Shown: positions 7,565 through 15,006 of the stretch, piece after piece
Layout: every line of letters begins with the position of its first letter
Numbering within the stretch: the first letter of the stretch is position 1
Source: Candidatus Saccharimonadota bacterium
GTDB lineage: Bacteria; Patescibacteriota; Saccharimonadia; Saccharimonadales; Saccharimonadaceae
DNA length: 64,000 bases
Direction of reading: 5' to 3'
NCBI GenBank assembly: GCA_017432025.1
Contig: JAFRJX010000003.1
Location: 1 to 64,000, forward strand
The notes under the pieces: model-generated
What the model was told of the DNA's origin: nothing
What the model saw: only the letters and a program-made list of their open reading frames with translations
Databases searched by the model: none
Made by a program: the position numbers and the translations under genes

Positions 7565-7593
7565 ATTTTATATCACGGCATGCATAATGTCAA
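7565..7593 (-). promoter_or_regulatory. Consensus promoter of the small RNA
   Basis: On the minus strand TTGACA (7593-7588), 17 bp, TAAAAT (7570-7565). A perfect -35 is rare in this window, which suggests strong constitutive expression. Confidence 0.65.
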
Positions 7594-7599
7594 CACCAT

Positions 7600-7620
7600 T
7601 TTTCCACAAAATGTGCATAA
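7600..7620. other. Pair of DnaA-box-like sites, divergent, 3 bp apart
   Basis: TTTTCCACA (plus) and TTATGCACA (read on the minus strand) separated by AAA, close to the DnaA box TTATNCACA. The same arrangement occurs at 35437-35457. It lies between the divergent small RNA and KGG-protein promoters, so it could be a shared operator or a DnaA site. Confidence 0.35.
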
Positions 7621-7683
7621 AATGAACAATCAAATGTTCGGGAATTTTAAAAAAATTACATCATAATTCTAAGAAAAAGCATA

Positions 7684-7712
7684 TTGACAAAACTAAAGCG
7701 CTATGATATAAT
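7684..7712 (+). promoter_or_regulatory. Strong promoter of the KGG-repeat protein
   Basis: TTGACA (7684-7689), exactly 17 bp, TATAAT (7707-7712) with TGA before it. This is a full -35 plus extended -10, the strongest consensus promoter seen in the window. The leader is about 55 nt with an AGAAGGAG SD. Confidence 0.85.
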
Positions 7713-7777
7713 TAGGTCATACACTCATAAAAGGGTGGTGTTTTTATTAAGATTACGGTGGGCAGAAGGAGTTCTAG

Positions 7778-7981
7778 ATGTCTGGAACTAAAGCTGGCGG
7801 CATGAAAGCTGCTGCTACCAACAAAGCCAAATACGGCAAAGAATTCTACGCTCGTATTGGTAAAAAAGGTGGCCAAAATGGTCACACCGGCGGTTTTGCC
7901 GCTAACCCAGCACTTGCTCGTATTGCAGGCGCCAAGGGTGGCCGCATCTCCCGTCGTGGTCCAGCTAAAAAAGCTGCCTAA
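7778..7981 (+). CDS. KGG-motif small basic protein (stress protein-like)
   Basis: 67 residues, strongly basic and glycine-rich, with two KGG-type motifs, IGKKGGQNG and AGAKGGRISRRG, as in the KGG repeat of small bacterial stress-induced proteins. Such proteins are thought to be abundant and nucleic-acid associated, but no activity is established. It has the best promoter in the window, a strong SD (AGAAGGAG) and a long terminator, so high expression is likely. A role in DNA or RNA binding is inferred from charge. Confidence 0.75.
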   Translation: MSGTKAGGMKAAATNKAKYGKEFYARIGKKGGQNGHTGGFAANPALARIAGAKGGRISRRGPAKKAA

Positions 7982-7986
7982 TTATT

Positions 7987-8021
7987 AAAAAAGAAGTGTT
8001 CCTCGCGGACGCTTCTTTTTT
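7987..8021 (+). terminator. Terminator after the KGG protein
   Basis: AAAAAAGAAG / CTTCTTTTTT stem extended by GTGT / ACGC pairing around a GC-rich loop; symmetric A and T runs make it usable by the convergent gene at 8026 as well. Confidence 0.85.
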
Positions 8022-8025
8022 ATCT

Positions 8026-8421
8026 CTAATACATCTCGCACCTTGGACAATGATAAACCCCGTCTGGCGTCTGATAACGCGTCAGATGACACTTTGGACA
8101 TCGCGACTTATGATCTAGCCAATCGCGGTACGAATCGAGCTCATTTTCCATCAAATCCTCGTCAAACGGCACATCATACTTACCCGCGAGCTCTCGTGCT
8201 TTTTCCCACGCTTCACGCTCCATTTTTAGTCGCTTTGCATCCGTATCAAAATCGCGGTGTCCCGACAAAGCGTGTCCGAGTTCATGGAGTAAAAGCAGGG
8301 AATCACCCGTTTCCGCCGGTCCAATCACAATTGTCTTCGGTGGCCGGAACGTAAACTTCTTCCCAGTACGAAAAACAAACTCCGGATAATCTTCTTTTAG
8401 TTTCCGCACCAAATCTTCCAT
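8026..8421 (-). CDS. Zincin-type metallopeptidase with C-terminal zinc ribbon
   Basis: 131 residues. HELGHALSGH near 45-54 is a HExxH zinc-protease site in an ImmA/IrrE-like context, followed downstream by a conserved acidic segment that may supply the third ligand. The C-terminus carries a CPKC and CPRC pair, a predicted zinc ribbon for nucleic-acid or protein contact. ImmA/IrrE-type peptidases cleave repressors, so a regulatory protease is plausible. It starts 6 nt after the ROK kinase stop, so the two form an operon. Confidence 0.7.
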   Translation of the reverse strand: MEDLVRKLKEDYPEFVFRTGKKFTFRPPKTIVIGPAETGDSLLLLHELGHALSGHRDFDTDAKRLKMEREAWEKARELAGKYDVPFDEDLMENELDSYRDWLDHKSRCPKCHLTRYQTPDGVYHCPRCEMY

Positions 8422-8427
8422 CGAAGA

Positions 8428-9252
8428 TTAGGCCTCTTTTTTCTGCTTCTTGCCACCCTTAGTTTTAGTTTTCGTCTCTTTTGGAGCATGCGTCTTCGCG
8501 TAGAAATAACAACCATACACTGGCGATTCCAGCGGACGACGTGGGCGGACGTATTTCACGCCCTTCGAAACTGGAATATATTTGGCATAACGTCTGAAAA
8601 TCTTGCCCATCGGCCCACCGAGAATAATCGTCTTCGGTTGATACTCGGAAATCACATCCTCGAGCCCGAGCCACATTCTCTTCGCGACATCTTCCATCAC
8701 CTCTTTCTTGCGGAGATCGGTCGCCATATCGACATGATAAAACTTCTCGAGAGCACTCGCGGCTGCGATATCCTCCCACTCGGCTTTTTTGCCGTTATAT
8801 TCATAGATTTTATGGCCTGGTTCGAACTTTGCCGACTCCGGCAAAAGCTCGCCATTTTCGACTACACCACCACCAATTCCCGTCGAAAAAGTGAGGAAAA
8901 CAGTCTTGCCTTTATAGAACGACCCTTCATAAAGTGTCGCGAGATTGGCATCATTTTCAAAATAAATCGGGCACGTGAATAATTCTTTTAAAGGGGTAAT
9001 TAGGTCCAAATCCGGCCAATCGCGATTGCCAAATTTGACTGTATAATTTTTTTGTACAACGCCCGGAATCGTTACGACCACAACTTTGACGGACTTTCGG
9101 ACAAAGCCATTTTTGAGCACTGTCGTTAATTCGTCCACAAAACGTTTCGAGCCACGTGGCGTCTTGAACTTAAAACGTTTGACGATTTTGCCCCAATCGG
9201 TAAACAGGGCAACTAAAGTTTTGGTACCTCCAATGTCTATCGCTAAATACAT
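8428..9252 (-). CDS. ROK-family sugar kinase (glucokinase-like)
   Basis: About 274 residues of the actin-like ATPase fold. MYLAIDIGGTKT is the N-terminal phosphate-binding loop, VVTIPGVV and FENDANLATLYEG cover the sugar site including the catalytic Asp, and FSTGIGGGVV is the second phosphate motif. The GH/CxC zinc motif of classical ROK repressors is not evident, so a kinase rather than a repressor is likely. ATP or polyphosphate could be the donor. The start at 9252 fits a leaderless mRNA: TATAGT lies 6 nt upstream. The tail is a lysine-rich extension (KTKTKGGKKQKKE) of unknown use. Confidence 0.8.
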   Translation of the reverse strand: MYLAIDIGGTKTLVALFTDWGKIVKRFKFKTPRGSKRFVDELTTVLKNGFVRKSVKVVVVTIPGVVQKNYTVKFGNRDWPDLDLITPLKELFTCPIYFENDANLATLYEGSFYKGKTVFLTFSTGIGGGVVENGELLPESAKFEPGHKIYEYNGKKAEWEDIAAASALEKFYHVDMATDLRKKEVMEDVAKRMWLGLEDVISEYQPKTIILGGPMGKIFRRYAKYIPVSKGVKYVRPRRPLESPVYGCYFYAKTHAPKETKTKTKGGKKQKKEA

Positions 9253-9296
9253 ATCTTCACTATATCTAATGACTAGACATTTTGCAAGAGATTTGG

Positions 9297-9376
9297 TAAA
9301 ATAAGTATCAGTTTTAGACTCATTCACGGGACTCGCTAGAACGCTTCATAAAGCGCATTCCATGAATGAGTCTAAA
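9297..9376 (+). promoter_or_regulatory. rpsA promoter and structured 5' leader
   Basis: TGG-TAAAAT (-10 at 9297-9302) predicts a start near 9310. The RNA then folds into a perfect 14-bp stem (9313-9326 with 9363-9376) that encloses an inner CGCTT CATA AAGCG hairpin. The 3' arm ends in the AAA that begins the AAAGGAAGG SD, so folding could limit ribosome access. S1 represses its own translation in other bacteria, so an autoregulatory leader is a reasonable inference. Confidence 0.6.
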
Positions 9377-9395
9377 GGAAGGAAAAATTTAATCT

Positions 9396-10460
9396 ATGGC
9401 AAATGCCAAAATGACTATGGATGAACTTCTTTCAGCGAATGAAGAAGCATCCAAGAAAGTAATTGCTGGCGATACTGTCAAAGGTACAGTTATCTCAGTC
9501 AAAAAGCACGAGATTTTGATTGATCTCGGTGCCCAAGGTGTTGGTCTTGTACCACGCCGTGAAGCGTCTTTTGCACGCAATCTAAACGTAGGCGATGAAG
9601 TTTCCGCCTCTGTGATCGAAGCAGAGATGGACGACGGCTACGTCCTATTATCACTCCGTAAGGCCGTGAAAGACAAAGGTTGGGATGAAATCCAAGCCAA
9701 GCTCGACAACGCCGAAACTGTGGAAGTTACTCCATTTGACGCCAATCGTGGCGGTCTCCTCGTTGAATACGAAGGTATCCGTGGTTTCTTACCAGTTTCA
9801 CAGCTTTCTGCTGAACACTACCCACGTGTTGGCAGTGCTGACAAAGACGAGATTTTGCAACGTCTTAACTCACTCGTTGGCAAATCCATCAAGGTCCGCA
9901 TTCTTGATGCTATCAAGAAGGAAAACAAGCTTATCTTCTCTGAGAAGGAAGCTATCAAAGACGGCCTTGCTGAACGCTTTGCTGAACTCAAAGTTGGTGA
10001 TGTTGTGAAAGGTGTTGTCACCGGCGTTGTAGACTTTGGCGTCTTCGTCAATGTCGATGGCATCGAAGGCCTCATCCACATCTCAGAAATCTCTTGGGAG
10101 CGCGTCAACAACCCATCTGACTACGTCAAGGTTGGTGACACTATCGAAGCCAAAATCATCGCTATCGATAAAGAGCGCCTCAGCCTTTCTATGAAGCAAC
10201 TCGTAGAAGATCCATGGATTTCCGAGGTTGAAGGCCTGAAGAAAGGCTCCAAAGTTGAAGGTACCGTTACGCGTATCACTCCATTTGGTGCATTCGTCCA
10301 AATCAGCCCAGCTGTTGAAGCTTTAGTTCACGTTTCTGAACTCGGTGAAGGTTCAGATGTGGACCCAGAAAAGGTCTTCACTTTGAACGAACGCAAGAGC
10401 TTCAAGGTTCTTGATATTGACAAAGAAGGTCGCAAAATCTCTCTTTCAATCTCAAAGTAG
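9396..10460 (+). CDS. rpsA: 30S ribosomal protein S1
   Basis: 354 residues built of four S1 RNA-binding OB-fold repeats at roughly 20-87, 105-185, 195-265 and 277-350; the third has the classic VVDFGVFVNVDGIEGLIHISEIS signature in two parts. Shorter than the six-repeat E. coli protein but typical of Gram-positives and CPR. S1 helps 30S subunits capture mRNAs. Many genes in this window appear leaderless, for which S1 would not be needed, so its mRNA set may be the SD-led genes. A structured leader precedes it and a long terminator follows. Confidence 0.92.
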   Translation: MANAKMTMDELLSANEEASKKVIAGDTVKGTVISVKKHEILIDLGAQGVGLVPRREASFARNLNVGDEVSASVIEAEMDDGYVLLSLRKAVKDKGWDEIQAKLDNAETVEVTPFDANRGGLLVEYEGIRGFLPVSQLSAEHYPRVGSADKDEILQRLNSLVGKSIKVRILDAIKKENKLIFSEKEAIKDGLAERFAELKVGDVVKGVVTGVVDFGVFVNVDGIEGLIHISEISWERVNNPSDYVKVGDTIEAKIIAIDKERLSLSMKQLVEDPWISEVEGLKKGSKVEGTVTRITPFGAFVQISPAVEALVHVSELGEGSDVDPEKVFTLNERKSFKVLDIDKEGRKISLSISK

Positions 10461-10466
10461 GTTAAT

Positions 10467-10530
10467 AAAAAAAGAAGTTGTTTTCTCGCGAGACTTTCCG
10501 AATTGTCTCGCGAAAAACACTTCTTTTTTT
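10467..10530 (+). terminator. Long terminator after rpsA
   Basis: AAAAAAGAAGT / ACTTCTTTTTT outer stem continuing into CTCGCGAGAC / GTCTCGCGA, ending in seven T residues. Confidence 0.85.
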
Positions 10531-10531
10531 A

Positions 10532-10560
10532 TTGACATCGATAAAGATAAGCGTTATCAT
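10532..10560 (+). promoter_or_regulatory. Promoter of the DUF5663/giant protein operon
   Basis: TTGACA (10532-10537), 17 bp, TATCAT (10555-10560), immediately after the rpsA terminator. Confidence 0.65.
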
Positions 10561-10592
10561 AAAGAAAAGCGCATAAAGAAAGGTCATACAAA

Positions 10593-10901
10593 ATGCAACA
10601 AATAGACGAATTTTTAGCTAGTCTCTTGGCTGACAAGGGAATTACTGACATCGAGCCGGATGTCAAAGAAGAACTTATTAACGACATGCGAGAGAAATTC
10701 ATGACGGATGTTCAGAAAGCCGCCATCGCGAAGCTCGACGAAGAGCACGCTCTTGAATTTGATAAACTCTCGGAAGACCCTTCTTTCACTGGAGAAAAAG
10801 TTACTGAATACTTACAAAATGCCGGTGTAAATTTCACTGATGTAGTTGCAGAGGTCGGAATTAAATTCCGCGCCTTTTATTTAGGGGGATTAGGAGAGTA
10901 A
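10593..10901 (+). CDS. Small helical protein, DUF5663-like
   Basis: 102 residues, acidic and predicted all-helical, with the layout of DUF5663 proteins common in CPR genomes (an LL-xx-KGI start, an EEL-MREKF helix, an FDKL-xx-DP stretch). The gene at 27994 is a clearer member. No catalytic motif. It lies directly upstream of the 1351-residue protein with one base between stop and start, so they are co-translated and may interact. Confidence 0.6.
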   Translation: MQQIDEFLASLLADKGITDIEPDVKEELINDMREKFMTDVQKAAIAKLDEEHALEFDKLSEDPSFTGEKVTEYLQNAGVNFTDVVAEVGIKFRAFYLGGLGE

Positions 10902-10902
10902 A

Positions 10903-13900
10903 ATGGCCGGCGAAACACCAAGTTCTAGCGCGCCTGAAAGCTCCGCCAGCGATTGGTACAAACCAGCCTACGAACCAGACTGGGGCAGTTTAACCGAAGC
11001 GGGCAAAGCCGAAAAAGGCGACAAAATATCCACACCAGCAGAGAAGCCTGCTGAAACCGAAGCACCAAAAGAAGCACCGGTAGAAACCAAGGCCGAAGCT
11101 AAAGCTGAAACTAAAGAAAAAGGTGCCGAAAAAGAACCTTCCTTTAATGAGCGTGAGCTCGCCCGCATTGCGAAGCTCACTGGTCGCGTTCCGGATGATC
11201 CGGAAGTTTTGAAGCTCAATCTGGTTTTGCGCTATCAGAAGTTTGAGCAGTATCGCGAATTGTATGACGGACAAAAAGAAAAACATATCATGATCCAACA
11301 ACAGACCTACGAGGACATCGCTACGGCTAAGCGTGAACTCGAAGAGGCCATGTATCTTTATGACGAAACCTTTAAGAAACAAGATGATAAAATCGCCGGT
11401 TTGACCGAAGAGCAACGTCGTCACGACATCAAGGATAAACTCCGCCCAGACAAGCATTTTGGCGAAGGCGAAGCCACGACTGGTAATTCCTGGGTAAAAG
11501 CTCGCCTTGAACGTAACAAAGCCTACGACGGTAAACGTGGCGAAGTCGAGGAATCTCGTCAATCCGCTGCCGACCGACTTTATGACGAGCTCGGTAAAAT
11601 GTCCACAGATATCAAGGAAGATGAAATCTTTAAGACCTACGACCTTCGCAAGGACGAAGCCCCGGAAGAACCGATTTCCGGTCGCCGTGACGGCTTAGAT
11701 GCTGGTAAAAACGGTCTTTTCGTCACTGACAAGGATGGTCATATCGCACCGGAACGCCCAGTTGATTGGGCACTTTACCCGCATGCACCAAAATCTGCTG
11801 AAAGCAAAGCTGGGGAAGATGACGACGATAAAGATGGCGGTAAAGGCGGTAAGGGCGAAAAAGATCCATCTAAACCATCTGATCCAACCGATCCAGAACA
11901 TCCAGAAGGTACCGATGGCCTAGATGCCGATCGCGCCAAAGAGCTCGAGCTCGCGAAAGCGAGAGAGTTAGAGCTTAAGAAAGCTATGGAAGCTGAAATT
12001 GCCGGCATGTCCGAAGCCGAAAGAAATAAAGCGCTCGACGAAACCGACGAACGTTTGAAGGCTGCTGAAGCGGAACTTGCCTTAGTCGAAGAAATCATGG
12101 GCAAATCCCAAGAAGAACTTAATAGAGAACTCGAACTCACCGATGAAGCCATTGCCGCAAAAGAAGCTAGAGTGAAAGAAATCGACGAGCTTCTCGCTGG
12201 TGGACCACTCGTCGCTGTGAACGCTGACTTTACGCTCGATAAAAAAGACCTCGCTCATGACCTCGCCGAGCAAGAGTTGAATAAAGAAGTTGCCGGTGCC
12301 GGCGCACTTAAGCGCCTCTGGAAGGGCACGCTCTTCAAGAAGTATTTCGAACTAAAATACACCAAACAATTTGAAAGCGGTGACCGCGAAGTCGAAATTG
12401 AAGGTAAAAAATACGGTGTCGAAGACTTAATTGCCGGCCGCAAAGATGCTGCCATTAAACGCTTTGTGATGGGTGTTGTCGAAGACAATCATGCCTATAT
12501 TCACGACAAAGCCGGTGAAGAAATGAAACCTGCCGATGAAGAGACCACTACAACCATCAGGAAAGTGATTGAGAACTTCGCTACCTTCGAAATTCCGGAA
12601 GGCCACAGCCTCGACGATTTGAAACTGGTATTTAGAAATAAGATGAATGAGCTGAAAGCTATCTCTCGCGATAGAGGCGACGAGACTGAACCACTGCTCT
12701 TTGATAACTATCTCGAAGTTGCTGTCAAAGCTCGCGAACGCTTCGAGCATGGTATGGCTATCGAAGATGTGATGGAAGGCTTCAGGGTCGTCAATGCCAC
12801 CGCTCGTGACGGTATCCGCACCGAAGCTCACCGCGATGCGCTCGACCGCCTCATTAACCGTGCCGAAAGTGGCGCTCTTGGCCAATTCATCCCGGCTGAA
12901 GCAATCGCTGCCGGTGTTGGTATCGTTACAGCACTTACCCAGCCTGGTTCCAGAGCCCTCCTTGGCGCCGCCGGTGGTATCGGTGTCTCTTCCGTCCTTG
13001 CAGGCTTGAAAGAAAGAAACCGCGTTACTGAGGATCGTGCCCGCATGCTAAGGGATATTGCTAACGGCATGAACTATGAAGGCGAAGGTGCCGAAAGCCC
13101 ACGTGGCCGCACCGCCCGCTACGAGAAGAGAATCGGTGACACACTTTACGCCACCGAAAAAGCCTCCGATCTGACTGCTAACATCGAAAAAGCCCTGAGC
13201 ATGGAAGGCGAAGGTAAAAGCGATGCTATATTAAGAGCTATCGCCGAAGCTAGAGTCCGTATCGACTTCTCCGATGCTGAACGTAAAGACCTCATCGCCT
13301 ACTCGTCCGAAGATAAACGCGGCGACGAAAGGCTCGCCCTTGATATTGCTACGATTCGCGCCGAAAAAGCCCTTTCCGACGACGACAAGAAGAAACTCGA
13401 AAGCATCAAAGCTCAAATTAAAAGGGAAGTGTCTGAAGACGTCGATGAAAAAGATGACGACTTTACCCGTACCCGTAGAAGAATCGCTACCGGTAAAGCC
13501 ATTAAGACCCTTGCTCTTGGTGCAGGCGTCTTCTTCATCTCACAAGAAGCCATGGCATTAGCGGACCCAACCAAGGTTGGTATCCTCGAAAAACTCGGTG
13601 TAAAGGTCAGAGAAAACGCCGAAGGTGCTGAAAACACGATTCTTGGCGCCGGCTTCGACCGCATCCGTGGCGGCAATTTACAGCCAACTGGCTATACAGA
13701 ACCATTCCCAGTCCCCGCCAACGACCCAATCCAGGTTGAACGGCTCAGTAACAATGGTTATGAAGTTGTCAGTAGAACTCCTGGAACTACCGAACCAATT
13801 AGGACTTTTGAGCAAGTCTCGCCAGCCGCTTCAGATCACCAAATTCGTACCGCCATTCAATATGCTAATAATGGCACTAACTGGTCTGATGGCGCCGAAC

Positions 13901-14958
13901 TTGCTCTTCACGCCGGTAGAGACGGTCTCTATGCCGATATGGCAGGCATGACTTCGACTATGAATGGCCAATCCTTCGATATTGATGCCTTAACGGCCGC
14001 CGGTCGTGTTAAAGGCTTTGTCACCGTTAATGGCGCCACCTTTGAAGTCTCGCCAAGCCTCACCCATGGTGCACTTAGCTGGGGTGAAAATGGCGTCTTC
14101 ACCACTACGGCTGGTGATACCATGCGTCTCATGACCGAAAATGGTGCTCCGCTTTACGACTCCTTCATGGTTGCCGTTGATAATGGTGATATCGATGGCG
14201 TCAGACAACTTGTCTCGCTGTCTACTCACGTCGCTGGTGGCGGATTCCGTGGCACAATGAATCAAGTCGTTGACTCATTCAATACCACCGCAGACACGCT
14301 TTGGTTTTCTAAGCCAATCGGTGGCGTTGCCCCGCACGTTAATGTGAATGGTCTCGCCTTTGCCCCGATTACAGCTCGCACTGGTCTCGGTGAAGCTCGC
14401 CGTAGTTCCGCTCCAGCTTCTGAAGCGCCGAGCGCTACTCTGGTAACCGGTGAATCTGGCCCAGTCGAGCCAAGCAAACCAGCCGAAGCCGCCCCAGAAC
14501 CAATCATCGACACTACCTCCGAAGAAGCTCCAGCTGAAACTGCACCGAAGCCAGCAGCTGAAACTTCAGGAACCTCATCCGAAGAAGATGAATCACTCGA
14601 ATACACTACCCCAGCCGAAGAACGTGCCAAACACGCCGATGAGTATCTGACCGACGATCAAAAAGACTTACTCGAAGAAGTCTTAGCCTCCGAAGAAGCT
14701 AAGAAAGTTCCGCCAGAAGTCTTAACGTGGATCAAAGAGCCAGATGAAGTGGACACAGCTCGTTCCGACGGAGAAAAAAGCACCAAAGAAAAAGGATACG
14801 CCGATTGGTGGGATAAACAATCCGAAGAAACCAAACAAAACGTCAGCAACTTAGTTCGAATGATTATTCGAAGAAATCGTGAAGATTATAAACGTATGAC
14901 TGAATTTGGTAAGAGTTTCATGATCTGGATGACGAGCAACGGCCACGTCAAGCTCTAA
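10903..14958 (+). CDS. Giant Ala/Glu-rich protein with two hydrophobic segments
   Basis: 1351 residues, not recognised. N-terminal ~110 residues are Pro/Glu/Lys low complexity; 110-460 is highly charged and coiled-coil-like (EAEIAGMSEAERNK, ALVEEIMGKSQEEL); 460-660 looks globular; hydrophobic stretches lie near 663-702 and 867-888; 890-1190 is a Gly/Thr/Asn-rich, beta-type region; a second acidic Pro-rich linker precedes a helical C-terminus. The topology suggests a cytosolic coiled-coil part and an exported beta-rich part, which would suit an envelope or secretion structure. Its SD, GGAGAG, lies inside the end of the upstream DUF5663 gene. Confidence 0.75.
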   Translation: MAGETPSSSAPESSASDWYKPAYEPDWGSLTEAGKAEKGDKISTPAEKPAETEAPKEAPVETKAEAKAETKEKGAEKEPSFNERELARIAKLTGRVPDDPEVLKLNLVLRYQKFEQYRELYDGQKEKHIMIQQQTYEDIATAKRELEEAMYLYDETFKKQDDKIAGLTEEQRRHDIKDKLRPDKHFGEGEATTGNSWVKARLERNKAYDGKRGEVEESRQSAADRLYDELGKMSTDIKEDEIFKTYDLRKDEAPEEPISGRRDGLDAGKNGLFVTDKDGHIAPERPVDWALYPHAPKSAESKAGEDDDDKDGGKGGKGEKDPSKPSDPTDPEHPEGTDGLDADRAKELELAKARELELKKAMEAEIAGMSEAERNKALDETDERLKAAEAELALVEEIMGKSQEELNRELELTDEAIAAKEARVKEIDELLAGGPLVAVNADFTLDKKDLAHDLAEQELNKEVAGAGALKRLWKGTLFKKYFELKYTKQFESGDREVEIEGKKYGVEDLIAGRKDAAIKRFVMGVVEDNHAYIHDKAGEEMKPADEETTTTIRKVIENFATFEIPEGHSLDDLKLVFRNKMNELKAISRDRGDETEPLLFDNYLEVAVKARERFEHGMAIEDVMEGFRVVNATARDGIRTEAHRDALDRLINRAESGALGQFIPAEAIAAGVGIVTALTQPGSRALLGAAGGIGVSSVLAGLKERNRVTEDRARMLRDIANGMNYEGEGAESPRGRTARYEKRIGDTLYATEKASDLTANIEKALSMEGEGKSDAILRAIAEARVRIDFSDAERKDLIAYSSEDKRGDERLALDIATIRAEKALSDDDKKKLESIKAQIKREVSEDVDEKDDDFTRTRRRIATGKAIKTLALGAGVFFISQEAMALADPTKVGILEKLGVKVRENAEGAENTILGAGFDRIRGGNLQPTGYTEPFPVPANDPIQVERLSNNGYEVVSRTPGTTEPIRTFEQVSPAASDHQIRTAIQYANNGTNWSDGAELALHAGRDGLYADMAGMTSTMNGQSFDIDALTAAGRVKGFVTVNGATFEVSPSLTHGALSWGENGVFTTTAGDTMRLMTENGAPLYDSFMVAVDNGDIDGVRQLVSLSTHVAGGGFRGTMNQVVDSFNTTADTLWFSKPIGGVAPHVNVNGLAFAPITARTGLGEARRSSAPASEAPSATLVTGESGPVEPSKPAEAAPEPIIDTTSEEAPAETAPKPAAETSGTSSEEDESLEYTTPAEERAKHADEYLTDDQKDLLEEVLASEEAKKVPPEVLTWIKEPDEVDTARSDGEKSTKEKGYADWWDKQSEETKQNVSNLVRMIIRRNREDYKRMTEFGKSFMIWMTSNGHVKL

Positions 14959-14967
14959 ATTCAAAAT

Positions 14968-14999
14968 CCTTTGCGTTTATGATATAATTAATGCAAAGG
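14968..14999 (+). promoter_or_regulatory. Acyl-CoA synthetase promoter inside an inverted repeat
   Basis: CCTTTGC (14968-14974) and GCAAAGG (14993-14999) flank TGA-TATAAT (14983-14988). The right arm is also the SD (AAAGGAG). The left arm lies upstream of the -10 box, so the repeat acts at the DNA level and could be an operator. Confidence 0.5.
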
Positions 15000-15006
15000 A
15001 GTTATT

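Noticed and set aside
8465-8982. Long reverse-frame ORFs opposite the ROK kinase and other genes
   Set aside because: They are shadows of real coding strands, with no SD, no -10 box at the right distance and no family motifs.
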